64,000 nt of DNA from a bacterium EF100-94H03 bin56 (GTDB lineage: Bacteria > Pseudomonadota > Alphaproteobacteria > SP197), in NCBI GenBank assembly GCA_002238685.1, contig MPMV01000014.1, positions 19,124 through 83,123 of the forward strand, in the 5' to 3' direction. The position numbers and the translations under genes are program-made. Below the pieces are notes generated by a model, which did not search any database, was not told the origin of the DNA, and saw only the letters and a program-made list of their open reading frames with translations. How positions within the stretch are numbered: the stretch's first letter is position 1; the number at the start of each line of letters is the position of its first letter. Shown here piece by piece: positions 8,685 through 16,836 of this stretch.

Positions 8685-9943
8685 TGGCCGATATCCGCAA
8701 TTACGCCGCTGTGACCGCCGCGTACTGGGCTTTCACCCTGACCGACGGCGCTTTGCGGATGTTGGTTCTGTTGCATTTCCACAAGTTGGGATTCAGCCCA
8801 CTTGACCTGGCCTTTATGTTCCTGCTTTACGAAGCGATGGGCATCGTCACCAATCTGTTCGGCGGATGGATCGGGGCGCGGTTCGGACTGAAGGTGACCC
8901 TGTTCGCGGGACTGGCCATCCAGATCATCGCGCTTTCTGCCCTTTCGGTGGTTGAGCCCGAATGGACGCTGGCGCTTTCCGTCGCTTACGTGATGGGTGC
9001 TCAGGCTCTCTCCGGCGTGGCCAAGGACCTCACCAAGATGAGTTCCAAGAGTGCCGTGAAGCTCGTGGTCAAGGAAGAGGGACACGGCCTTCTGTTCAAG
9101 TGGGTTGCGTTGCTCACGGGGTCCAAGAACGCCCTCAAGGGCGTTGGCTTCTTTCTTGGGGGTGTGTTGCTGTCCTGGTTGGGGTTCCAGGTGGCGTTGT
9201 GGTCGATGGCCGGCATGTTGGCCGTTGTGCTTGTCCTCGCGCTGGCGGTGGTGCGAGGCGAGTTGGGCAAGGCGAAGGATAAAATCCTGGGCAAGGACCT
9301 GTTTTCCAAGACCCGTGAAATCAACTACCTGTCGGCGGCTCGCATCTTTCTGTTTGCTTCCCGCGATATCTGGTTCGTCGTTGGTGTGCCGGTGTTTCTC
9401 TACAGCACGTTCGGGTGGTCGTTCGACCAGGTCGGTGCGTTCATGGCCGCTTGGGTGGTGGGATATGGGATTGTTCAGGCAAGTGTGCCGAAATTCCTGC
9501 GCCGAACGACGGGAGCAGAATCTGGGGCGTTGGCTGCGAAGAAATGGGGCGCACTGCTGGCCTTGATCCCGGCCCTAATCGCCTTGGGGGTCAGTCCGGA
9601 ACTTCTTGAGACTGTCGGGATCTTGGTCGGCCCTGATATGACGCCGCTCATTCTTGTTGGCGGATTGCTGATCTTCGGTGTGGTGTTCGCTGTGAACTCG
9701 TCAGTGCATTCCTATCTGATTGTCGCCTATTCGGACCATGACAAGGTGGCGCTAAACGTCGGATTTTATTACATGGCTAATGCCATCGGACGCCTCGGCG
9801 GTACATTGTTGTCTGGCCTGGTCTATCAGGCTGGGGGGCTCGTTGCCTGCCTTTGGATGTCAGGGGGGTTGATTTTGGCAGCCGTGCTGCTGACCTTGCC
9901 ATTGGATCATCGCCCACAGGTTTCCTCGGGCCATGCGGCATAA
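8684..9943 (+). CDS. arsJ: organoarsenical efflux MFS transporter ArsJ
   Basis: Membrane transporter of 419 residues with about twelve hydrophobic segments, start RNYAAVTAAYWAFTLTDGAL typical of ArsJ. Characterised ArsJ exports 1-arseno-3-phosphoglycerate made by the partner GAPDH, giving arsenate resistance. Further family-like stretches are FKWVALLTGSKNALKGVGFF and ARIFLFASRDIWFVVG. The ATG at 8684 shares a base with the GAPDH stop. It appears intact, although the arsR/acr3 genes ahead of it have been deleted. A phage-repressor fragment follows on the other strand. Confidence 0.93.
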   Translation: MADIRNYAAVTAAYWAFTLTDGALRMLVLLHFHKLGFSPLDLAFMFLLYEAMGIVTNLFGGWIGARFGLKVTLFAGLAIQIIALSALSVVEPEWTLALSVAYVMGAQALSGVAKDLTKMSSKSAVKLVVKEEGHGLLFKWVALLTGSKNALKGVGFFLGGVLLSWLGFQVALWSMAGMLAVVLVLALAVVRGELGKAKDKILGKDLFSKTREINYLSAARIFLFASRDIWFVVGVPVFLYSTFGWSFDQVGAFMAAWVVGYGIVQASVPKFLRRTTGAESGALAAKKWGALLALIPALIALGVSPELLETVGILVGPDMTPLILVGGLLIFGVVFAVNSSVHSYLIVAYSDHDKVALNVGFYYMANAIGRLGGTLLSGLVYQAGGLVACLWMSGGLILAAVLLTLPLDHRPQVSSGHAA

Positions 9944-9968
9944 ATGGAGGTGGTGCGGGAAACCGCTT

Positions 9969-10217
9969 TCAAGTCTCCCGCGCGAACCAGCGGATCCGCC
10001 CGATGATGTTGACCTCGTCCGCCGTCCGTTCGTAGGCGCTGTAGAAGGTGTTGTCCGGGATTACCCGAACCTTGGGCGGATCATCGTTGGGGATGTTCTC
10101 GAGCCGCTTGGCGACTAGCCCCATTCCGTCGAACAGGACAAAGATACCTGGCGGGGTGGGAGACTTCCGCGACAGATCGACGAGCACGACGTCGCCGGAA
10201 TGCAGGGCGGGCCGTCG
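9969..10217 (-). pseudogene. S24/LexA-like phage repressor, C-terminal fragment
   Basis: The frame from 10217 encodes LHSGDVVLVDLSRKSPTPPG, then FVLFDGMGLVAKRLENIP and ADEVNIIGRIRWFARE, the C-terminal peptidase-S24 half of XRE-type phage repressors. The helix-turn-helix half and linker are absent; a stop codon lies directly upstream at 10218-10220. It is most likely a prophage or element scar just beside the arsenic cassette. Confidence 0.6.
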
Positions 10218-10696
10218 TCATTCGAGCTCGGCGTCGAGGCGACCCGGACCGAGCCCGCCAACGACGCCGGGACGGAGCCCGAGCGCGGGATCGCGATCCG
10301 GTTCAAGCTCGGCGTCCGGTTCTGATGGGCGACGGTGGCCGGTGACCGGTCGAGAGCGGGACGTGGCGAAGGAGGCGTTCGTGCTGGCCGACTGGTGGGC
10401 CGGCAAGTTGTAGCAGATGATGTGAGAATGTCGGTCTCGGTAGTTGCGAGCCCACGCTGCCACCGAGACCGACAACTCGCGCGGCAGCGTCCCGATGTCC
10501 TTTGTCGCAACCCGTTCGAGGATGGCGCCGAGGTCGCCGGGAGTGCGCGTGGCCAGATTCGGGATGCCAACCGCTGCCTCGGCAAGGCGCTTGAACTTGC
10601 GCCGGACGATGTCCGCGATCCGGAGCCGGTCGCTGGCGTGTTCGGTTCTCAATCTTGTCCTGTGCGGGGTGCCGTGCTGGTGGAAGGGGCGATCTG
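10218..10696. other. 480-bp region without a recognisable gene
   Basis: A minus-strand frame is open through 10218-10700 and includes a stretch with protein-like composition (DIVRRKFKRLAEAAVGIPNL, TLPRELSVSVAAWARNYRD), but I recognise no family and the ends are low complexity. It lies directly upstream of the repressor fragment on the same strand, so it may be further debris of the same element. Confidence 0.3.
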
Positions 10697-11338
10697 TCAC
10701 TCGATGAGGTAGGCGTGCTCCACGAGCCGGGTGACGCCACGCTTGCGCAGGTCCGAGCGGCCGATGATGTCTTCCTCCCCCAGGTGCCGTACCCGGCGTC
10801 GCTCGTCAAAAAGCGCCCGCACTTCCGGTTCGGCCACCGGGAAGGGGGGACCGTCGATCTCGTGTTCGGGGTAGACCATGGAGATCAGGAGTATCGGAGC
10901 TTCGAAGAGTTCGCCGAGGCGCCGCGCGTAGCGTTGCCGCATGTCGGGCGGCACGGCGACAAGAGCGGCCCGGTCATAGACGGCCTTGACGCCCTCGAGG
11001 TCGGCGGCGTCGAGCGTGAAGAAGTCCCCCGCGAACAGGCGGAAACCGGGACTTTCGAGGACGGAATGGCGGCGGTGCCGCGTCTCGGTGAAGTCGCGGC
11101 CGTGAGCCTCCAGGAACGTGCGCCCGGCAATGGGGCTGAGGTCGACGCCGAGAACGTGGAGGCCGCGTTCATGGAGCCACCACATGTCCTCCGCCTTCCC
11201 GCACAACGGCACGAAAACGCTGTCCCCGGGCCGCAGTTCCAGACAATTGAAGTGGCGCTTGAGCGCCGCGTTGACCACGCCCTCGTGCCAGGGGGTGCTG
11301 CCCTCCTGCCAGCGCTCCAGCCAGAACTCTTCCTTCAT
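10697..11338 (-). CDS. tpm: thiopurine S-methyltransferase
   Basis: SAM-dependent methyltransferase of 213 residues in the TPMT family; bacterial members methylate thiopurines and, in several species, selenium or tellurium compounds, yielding volatile products. It shows the family start (FWLERWQEGSTPWHEGVVN), the SAM-binding region (VFVPLCGKAEDMWWL, then VLGVDLSPIAG) and a later block YDRAALVAVPPDMRQRYARR. The ATG at 11338 is chosen by family alignment; the frame upstream to 11449 is not conserved. Its closeness to the arsenic cassette is suggestive of metalloid detoxification but not proof. Confidence 0.92.
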   Translation of the reverse strand: MKEEFWLERWQEGSTPWHEGVVNAALKRHFNCLELRPGDSVFVPLCGKAEDMWWLHERGLHVLGVDLSPIAGRTFLEAHGRDFTETRHRRHSVLESPGFRLFAGDFFTLDAADLEGVKAVYDRAALVAVPPDMRQRYARRLGELFEAPILLISMVYPEHEIDGPPFPVAEPEVRALFDERRRVRHLGEEDIIGRSDLRKRGVTRLVEHAYLIE

Positions 11339-11449
11339 GGTTCGGTCCCTCCGGCGCCCGCAAGCCGTCGTTCCCGGAGAATCCCGGCAGAGCGGGGCGT
11401 GCGCCGGGCAACAGGAGCCGGATCGGCGGTGAGCATTGTCTGCCCGCAA

Positions 11450-12529
11450 TCAGAAGACGATGACGTTGCGCAGGGCCTCGCCGCGCTTGACGGCGGCGAT
11501 GGCCTCGTTGATCTCGTCGAGGGGATAGGTGCGGGTGATGAGTTCATCGAGCTTGAGCCGGCCCTCACAGTAGAGATCGACCAGTCTCGGCACATCCACC
11601 CGGAGCCGGGTCGAGCCCATTTTCGAGCCGAGAATGTTCTGGCCGGTGCCGGCAATGGCCTGGGTTTCGAAGGCGGAGGTCTCACCAACCGCCGGCAGGC
11701 CGACGATGACCGCCGTGCCGCCCGGACGGATCACGTCCATCGCCTCTTCCATGGCCCGGGCATTGCCGACGGTGATGAAGGCGTAATCGGCCCCGCGGCC
11801 ACCCGTCAGGCGTCGCACCGCTGCGCCGACATCGCCCTGGGCGCCGTTCACCGTCGCCGTGGCGCCGAAGGAGAGAGCCGATTCGAGCTTCTCTTCGAGG
11901 ACATCCACGGCGATGACCTGGCGGGCACCGCAGATGGCCGCCCCCTGGATACTGTTGAGACCGACACCCCCGGCACCGATGACGACGACGCTGCAGCCGG
12001 CGGGAATTCGCGCCGTCCCGGCCACGGCGCCAAACCCGGTGATGACGCCGCAGGCGAGAAGCGAGGCACTCTCAAGGGGCATGGACCGCGGCACCGCCAC
12101 CACCTGTGAATGGTGCACGACAACCTCTTCAGCAAAGCCGCCGGTGCGCAGGCCCTGGAGCACCGGCGTGCCGCTCTTCGTGTGCAAGCGTCCCTTGCGG
12201 TCCACGGGGAACTCTGCCTCGCACAGGTAGGGCATGCCCTGGTCGCAATAGAAGCAGTTGCCGCAGGATCGGATCAGGGTCACGATCACGGGGTCGCCAA
12301 CCCCGGGAGAGTCGACCCCCGGTCCTGCCTGGACCACCTCACCGGCCGCCTCGTGGCCGTAGACCGCCGGCAGCGTGCCGCCCCAGGCCCCTTCCGCGTA
12401 GTGGATGTCGCTGTGACAGATGGCGCAGGCGGCGATCTTCACGCGAAGTTCGCCGTCCTGCGGTGGATCAAGATCAAGATCCTCGATAACCAGAGGCTCG
12501 CCAAAGGCGCGGCACACGGCTGCCCTCAT
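11450..12529 (-). CDS. zinc-dependent alcohol dehydrogenase
   Basis: Medium-chain dehydrogenase of 359 residues, oxidising an alcohol or reducing an aldehyde with NAD(P). The catalytic zinc ligands are visible in ACAICHSDIHY and YGHEAAGEV; the four structural-zinc cysteines are in CGNCFYCDQGMPYLC; the Rossmann motif is VVVIGAGGVGLN. The layout resembles class III-like bacterial alcohol dehydrogenases. It follows an orphan binding protein 24 bases downstream on the same strand, so the two probably form an operon importing and oxidising one compound. The substrate is not evident. Confidence 0.92.
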   Translation of the reverse strand: MRAAVCRAFGEPLVIEDLDLDPPQDGELRVKIAACAICHSDIHYAEGAWGGTLPAVYGHEAAGEVVQAGPGVDSPGVGDPVIVTLIRSCGNCFYCDQGMPYLCEAEFPVDRKGRLHTKSGTPVLQGLRTGGFAEEVVVHHSQVVAVPRSMPLESASLLACGVITGFGAVAGTARIPAGCSVVVIGAGGVGLNSIQGAAICGARQVIAVDVLEEKLESALSFGATATVNGAQGDVGAAVRRLTGGRGADYAFITVGNARAMEEAMDVIRPGGTAVIVGLPAVGETSAFETQAIAGTGQNILGSKMGSTRLRVDVPRLVDLYCEGRLKLDELITRTYPLDEINEAIAAVKRGEALRNVIVF

Positions 12530-12553
12530 GACGTGGTCCCCTCGTGACGAACC

Positions 12554-13645
12554 TCACGCCCCGGCGCGGACCTCCTGATAGAGGTTCTCGTACTTGCTCT
12601 CGAACTCCGGTTCGAGAGCCGGGAAGAAGATCGTGTTGGCGATCAGCGACTCCGGATCGGCAAAGCCGAGCTGGTCGAGGCGCTCCTGGGGCACCAGGTC
12701 GTAGGCCGCGAGATTGGCGCTGCCGTAGCCGTAGTTGTCGATCAGCCAGGCCCCCGATTCCGCAGAGATCCAGGCGTCGATGTAGGTGTAGACGGCCTCG
12801 AGGTCCGTCGCGTCCTTGTGGATGATGAAGCCCGACCCCCAGGCGAAGATCCCTTCCTTGGGCACCATGTATCCCACGGGAATGTTCTCGTTCTGCAGGT
12901 TCACGAAGGACTGGTTCCACGAGTAGGCGGCGACGATCTCGCCAGCGGCAATGGCCTGTTCCATCAGCGTGACGTCGGACCAGTAGAAGCGTGTCAGGTC
13001 GCGCTGTTTCTCCATCAGCTTCTGGACCTCGACAAGCTGGTCATCCGACAGCGTCCAGAGGTTGTCGTACCCCGCCACCAGGGCCGATACGGCGACGGTC
13101 GCAGCCGACGTGTCATACCAGGCGAGGCGATTCTTGTAGCGCTCGTCGTAGAGAATCTGCCAGGTATTCTCCTCCAGATACTCCTCGGCAACGAGGTCGG
13201 TGCGATAGATCAGAGACGAGTTGCCGAACTCGGCGGGCACGAACCAGCGGGTGCCGTCAATGATGGAGCCGTCGATGTCGGCGATGCCCGGCGCGATGGT
13301 CGACCAGTTGGAAAGACGGCCGGTGTCGATCGGCTGGATCAGTCCGGCATCGTAGTACCGCTGGATCATGTAGTTCCCGGGATGGATGAAGTCCGGGGCG
13401 AAGCCGGCACGGATCTTCTCGAAGGACTCGTCGTCCGAAGCAATGTAGCTGAACTCGGGCGGGCCACCGTACTTGTCGATGTAACCACCCATCAGCTCGG
13501 GCAGATCGTAACCGGCCCACGTATGACCGGAGACTTCCCCGGCGGCACGGGCGTTGCGCGACAGGATGGGCCAGCTCACGACGCCTACGCCGACCGCCGC
13601 CATCGCCTTTGCCAGTTCCCGCCTGTTCATGGTCAGGTTCTTCAT
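12554..13645 (-). CDS. Tat-exported extracellular solute-binding protein (PotD-like)
   Basis: Family 1 periplasmic binding protein of 363 residues, similar in layout to spermidine/putrescine-binding proteins. A twin-arginine signal is visible (NRRELAKAMAAVGVGVVSW, cleavage about ARA-AG), so it is probably exported folded. The start at 13645 follows GAGGAGG in the upstream sequence. No permease or ATPase gene lies next to it in this window, so it must pair with a transporter elsewhere or be an orphan. The alcohol dehydrogenase follows directly on the same strand. Confidence 0.85.
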   Translation of the reverse strand: MKNLTMNRRELAKAMAAVGVGVVSWPILSRNARAAGEVSGHTWAGYDLPELMGGYIDKYGGPPEFSYIASDDESFEKIRAGFAPDFIHPGNYMIQRYYDAGLIQPIDTGRLSNWSTIAPGIADIDGSIIDGTRWFVPAEFGNSSLIYRTDLVAEEYLEENTWQILYDERYKNRLAWYDTSAATVAVSALVAGYDNLWTLSDDQLVEVQKLMEKQRDLTRFYWSDVTLMEQAIAAGEIVAAYSWNQSFVNLQNENIPVGYMVPKEGIFAWGSGFIIHKDATDLEAVYTYIDAWISAESGAWLIDNYGYGSANLAAYDLVPQERLDQLGFADPESLIANTIFFPALEPEFESKYENLYQEVRAGA

Positions 13646-13724
13646 GATCGTCCTCCTCAAGTTCTGGATCACATGCGGCTTGCAGTCATTCCCTGCAACG
13701 GTTCCTGCATGGCTGTCGCAAACC

Positions 13725-13799
13725 TGGAGCGGGCGATGGGATTCGAACCCACGACCCCAACCTTGGCAAGGTTGTGCTCTACCCCTGAGCTACGCCCGC
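13725..13799 (-). tRNA. tRNA-Gly (anticodon GCC)
   Basis: Full cloverleaf on the minus strand: acceptor GCGGGCG pairs with CGCCCGC, the D arm is TAGCTCAGGGGTAGAGCA, the anticodon stem CAACC/GGTTG closes loop TTGCCAA with anticodon GCC, and the T arm carries GGTTCGAATCC. The discriminator is T and CCA is encoded. The tRNA stands alone between the binding-protein gene and the CitE-like gene. Confidence 0.96.
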
Positions 13800-13846
13800 C
13801 CGGTCACAAGCCGGAACGCATCCCTACACCACGGCCGCCGGTGGCC

Positions 13847-13933
13847 GCAAGCACATTGAGCGGGGAGGGGCACGGATCGAGAAATCACCCGGACCGGATC
13901 GGTGAACGCAAGCACATTGCGCGGGGGAGGGCA
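13847..13933. repeat. imperfect 26-bp direct repeat beside tRNA-Gly
   Basis: GCAAGCACATTGAGCGGGGA at 13847 and GCAAGCACATTGCGCGGGGG at 13908 are the starts of two near-identical 26-base units (13847-13872 and 13908-13933), 61 bases apart, between the tRNA and the CitE-like gene. They could be an operator pair for the downstream gene. No protein is identified that binds them. Confidence 0.5.
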
Positions 13934-13944
13934 GTGAGGCGAAG

Positions 13945-14829
13945 ATGGGACGAGAGGCAAGCTCCGGAGTGCCGCCTGTGACCGCTGCCAGATCGAGACG
14001 CAGTTTCATCTTCATGCCCGGCCTCAAACCCGGGATGTTCCCCAAGGCGGTCTCGTCGGGCGCCGATATCGTATGCATCGATCTCGAGGACGCGATCCAT
14101 CCGCGCGACAAGGCGAGTGCGCGGGAGCGCACGTTCGAACTCCTGGCGTCGCTCCCCGAGTCAGGCGTCACCGAGATCGTGCTCAGGATCAACTCCCTTG
14201 CCTCGAGCGAGGGCCTCAAGGACCTCGGCGCCGTGATCGATGCCGGCCGGTGCGGCCCTCCCTCCCTGATGCTCCCCAAGGTGGCCAACCGGGAGCAGGT
14301 CGCCCTCGTTGCCGACCACCTCGATGCGGCCGGTCTCGATACCACGCTGCACGTCATCATCGAATCGGCCGAAGGACTGGAGAACGCCGCCGCCATTGCC
14401 GGATCGGGTTCGCGGCTGCAGTCACTCTTCTTCGGCGCCATCGACTATTCCTCCGACATCGGGGCCAGCAACACCTGGGAGGCGATGCTTTTTGCGCGTT
14501 CCAGGGTCGTTCAGGCGGCGGCCCTGGCCGGTCTTGACGCCATCGATGTTCCCTGGCTCGACCTTGACGACATGGCCGGCATGAAGGCCGAAGCCGAGGC
14601 GAGCCGGGCAACCGGTTTCGTCGGCAAGGGAGCCATTCACCCTCGCCAGATTCCTGTCATTCACGAAGTGTTCAGCCCGTCACCAGGTGAAATCGAGGAA
14701 GCGCGCCGTATCGTGGAGGCCTTTGACGAGGCCGCCACGGGTCTGGTGGTGATCGATGGCAAGCTCATCGAAAGGCCCGTGCTGCGGGCCATGGAACGCG
14801 TTCTCGAACAAGCCAGACGCATGGACTGA
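13945..14829 (+). CDS. HpcH/HpaI-fold CoA-ester lyase (CitE-like)
   Basis: CitE-family lyase of 294 residues; relatives cleave malyl-CoA, methylmalyl-CoA or citramalyl-CoA. Seen are the start motif RRSFIFMPGLKPGMF, the acidic metal-binding motif CIDLEDAIHPRDKASAR, LRINSLASSEGLKDL, LMLPKV and the C-terminal GFVGKGAIHPRQIPVI. Start 13945 follows a GAGGCGAAG stretch; a GTG at 13978 is possible. It begins an array of three plus-strand genes with short spacings (54 and 8 bases) followed by the amidohydrolase. CoA-ester specificity cannot be read. Confidence 0.88.
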   Translation: MGREASSGVPPVTAARSRRSFIFMPGLKPGMFPKAVSSGADIVCIDLEDAIHPRDKASARERTFELLASLPESGVTEIVLRINSLASSEGLKDLGAVIDAGRCGPPSLMLPKVANREQVALVADHLDAAGLDTTLHVIIESAEGLENAAAIAGSGSRLQSLFFGAIDYSSDIGASNTWEAMLFARSRVVQAAALAGLDAIDVPWLDLDDMAGMKAEAEASRATGFVGKGAIHPRQIPVIHEVFSPSPGEIEEARRIVEAFDEAATGLVVIDGKLIERPVLRAMERVLEQARRMD

Positions 14830-14883
14830 ATTCGGCCCGGGGGCGGGCCACATAATGAGGCGAACTGATCAGGGAGTGACCCC

Positions 14884-15513
14884 ATGGCCGCAGAGATCGT
14901 GTTCTACACCCATCCCATGTCGCGGGGACGGATCGTGCGCTGGATGCTGGAAGAAATCGGTATCGACTACACCACCGAAATCATCGAGTACGGGCGTCCG
15001 ATGAAGTCCCCCGACTACCTCGCGATCAATCCCATGGGCAAGATTCCGGCACTCAGGCACGGGCCCGCGGTCGTCACGGAAGCGGCGGCCATCTGCGCCT
15101 ACCTTGCCGATGCCTTCCCCGAGGCCGGTCTGGCGCCCCCTCCGGGTGCACGCGGTCCCTACTACCGGTGGCTCTTCTTCGGCGCCGGACCGCTCGAAGC
15201 GTCCACCACGAACCGGCACTTCGGGTTCACGGTGCCCGAGGATGGCATCGGCATGATCGGCTACGGCACCTGGGACCTGGTCATGGACGTCCTGGAACAA
15301 ACCCTGGCAGGGGGCGGTCATGTCGCCGGCGGGGATTTTTCGGCGGCGGACATCTACGTCGGCTGCCAGATCGGCTGGGGCATGCAGTACGGTACCGTCG
15401 ACAAACGCCCGGCCTTCGAGGACTACTGGGCGAGACTGAGCGCCCGGGACGCCTGCCGCCGCGCCAATGCCATCGATGACGAGCTGATGGCCGGCCTCAA
15501 GGCGCCGTTTTAG
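14884..15513 (+). CDS. glutathione S-transferase family protein
   Basis: Cytosolic-type glutathione transferase of 209 residues. The N-terminal thioredoxin-like domain (to about 80) has the [12 protein letters not shown] active-site region, the cis-proline motif NPMGKIPAL and the glutathione-contact [14 protein letters not shown]. The all-helical C-terminal domain contains [14 protein letters not shown]. Start ATG 14884 follows GGGAGTG. It is linked to the enolase-superfamily gene by an 8-base gap. Possible roles are conjugation or dehalogenation in a catabolic route; the substrate is not known. Confidence 0.9.
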   Translation: MAAEIVFYTHPMSRGRIVRWMLEEIGIDYTTEIIEYGRPMKSPDYLAINPMGKIPALRHGPAVVTEAAAICAYLADAFPEAGLAPPPGARGPYYRWLFFGAGPLEASTTNRHFGFTVPEDGIGMIGYGTWDLVMDVLEQTLAGGGHVAGGDFSAADIYVGCQIGWGMQYGTVDKRPAFEDYWARLSARDACRRANAIDDELMAGLKAPF

Positions 15514-15521
15514 AACCCGCC

Positions 15522-16628
15522 ATGATCATCACCCGCCTGGAAACGTTCTCCAACCGCTGGGTCGGCTTCGTGAAGGTGACGACCGATACCGGCGACGAGG
15601 GCTGGGGTCAGATGTCGACCTACAACGCCGACATCACGGCCGGGGTCTTCCACCGCCAGATCGCACCCCATGCCCTCGGGCACGACGCCCGTGACTTTGC
15701 CCCACTCATCGACCTGATACCTTTGCGCGAGCACAAGTTTCCGGGATCCTATCTCAGACGCGCCATGGCCGGTCTCGATACCGCGCTGTGGGATCTCGCC
15801 GGCAAACTCGAGGGCAAGCCGGTCACCGTTCTGATTGGCGGCACACCGGGTCCGTTGCGTGCCTATGCAAGCTCGATGAAGCGTCAGATCGGGCCGCGGG
15901 ACGAGGCCGACCGGCTCTGTCGCCTGCGTGACGAGAAGGGGTTTGATGCCTTCAAGTTCCGGGTTGGTGCCGAGTGCGGCCGCGACGTGGACGAGTGGCC
16001 GGGGCGCACGGAGGAGATTGTACCCGTGGTGTCGCGGGCCCTTGGTGATGGTGTGGCGCGCCTGGTGGATGCCAACTCCGGTTTTTCCCCGGCGCGGGCC
16101 ATCGAGGTCGGGTCCATGCTGGAGGGGGAAGGTGTGTCCCACTTCGAGGAGCCGTGCCCCTACTGGGAAATCGACGAAACGCGTGAGGTGACGCGGGCAC
16201 TGGCGATCGACGTCACGGGCGGAGAACAGGACTGCGACCTGGCCCAGTGGCGGCGTATCATCGACACCCGTGCTGTCGATATCGTGCAGCCCGACATCAT
16301 GTACATGGGCGGGCTGACGCGCACCCTCGACGTGGCCGGCATGGCGGCGTCCGCGGGACTGCCCTGCACGCCGCACTGCGCCAACCTGACCCTCGTGACC
16401 GTCTGCACCATGCATCTTCTGCCCGCCCTCGCCAACGCCGGGAAGTACCTGGAGTTCTCCATCGAGGGCGCTGACTACTATCCCTGGCAGCAGGGTCTCT
16501 TTGTCGGCGATCCCTTCCGCATCGAGGATGGCAGGGTGACCGTGCCGGATACGCCGGGCTGGGGCGTGGACATTCACCCGGACTGGCTGCAGCGGGCCGA
16601 CTACCAGGAGAGCTCCCTCGAGTCGTGA
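15522..16628 (+). CDS. mandelate racemase/muconate lactonizing enzyme family protein
   Basis: Enolase-superfamily enzyme of 368 residues with an N-terminal capping domain and a TIM barrel. Catalytic elements visible are FKFRVG (second-strand base region, K-x-R where many relatives have K-x-K), metal ligands Asp in VDANSGF, Glu in FEEPCPYW and Glu in GGEQDC, and the barrel-end His in CTPHCANL. Relatives are acid-sugar dehydratases, racemases or cycloisomerases that abstract a proton alpha to a carboxylate. It follows the glutathione transferase by 8 bases. I cannot choose the substrate. Confidence 0.9.
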   Translation: MIITRLETFSNRWVGFVKVTTDTGDEGWGQMSTYNADITAGVFHRQIAPHALGHDARDFAPLIDLIPLREHKFPGSYLRRAMAGLDTALWDLAGKLEGKPVTVLIGGTPGPLRAYASSMKRQIGPRDEADRLCRLRDEKGFDAFKFRVGAECGRDVDEWPGRTEEIVPVVSRALGDGVARLVDANSGFSPARAIEVGSMLEGEGVSHFEEPCPYWEIDETREVTRALAIDVTGGEQDCDLAQWRRIIDTRAVDIVQPDIMYMGGLTRTLDVAGMAASAGLPCTPHCANLTLVTVCTMHLLPALANAGKYLEFSIEGADYYPWQQGLFVGDPFRIEDGRVTVPDTPGWGVDIHPDWLQRADYQESSLES

Positions 16629-16836
16629 TCCGAACGGGGTGCCGGAAGATCGTCGACGAAGCGGTCGAAACCGGCAACGAAGGCCGCGGGATCCTCACCG
16701 GCCTGGCGCGGCGCCAAGTCCTCGGGAGCACCCCTGATCTCAACAGGGCGCCTCGGGGCAGTTGCCGGCACGTGTATCCGGCGCATGCAGGCCTTCAACG
16801 TCGACAACCTGCCGGCCGGACCATAGGGTCACCGCC

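Noticed and set aside
13725..13933. tRNA-Gly with the following repeat as an attachment site of the conjugative element
   Set aside because: The element begins near 37.4 kb, far away, and the repeat does not copy the tRNA 3' end.
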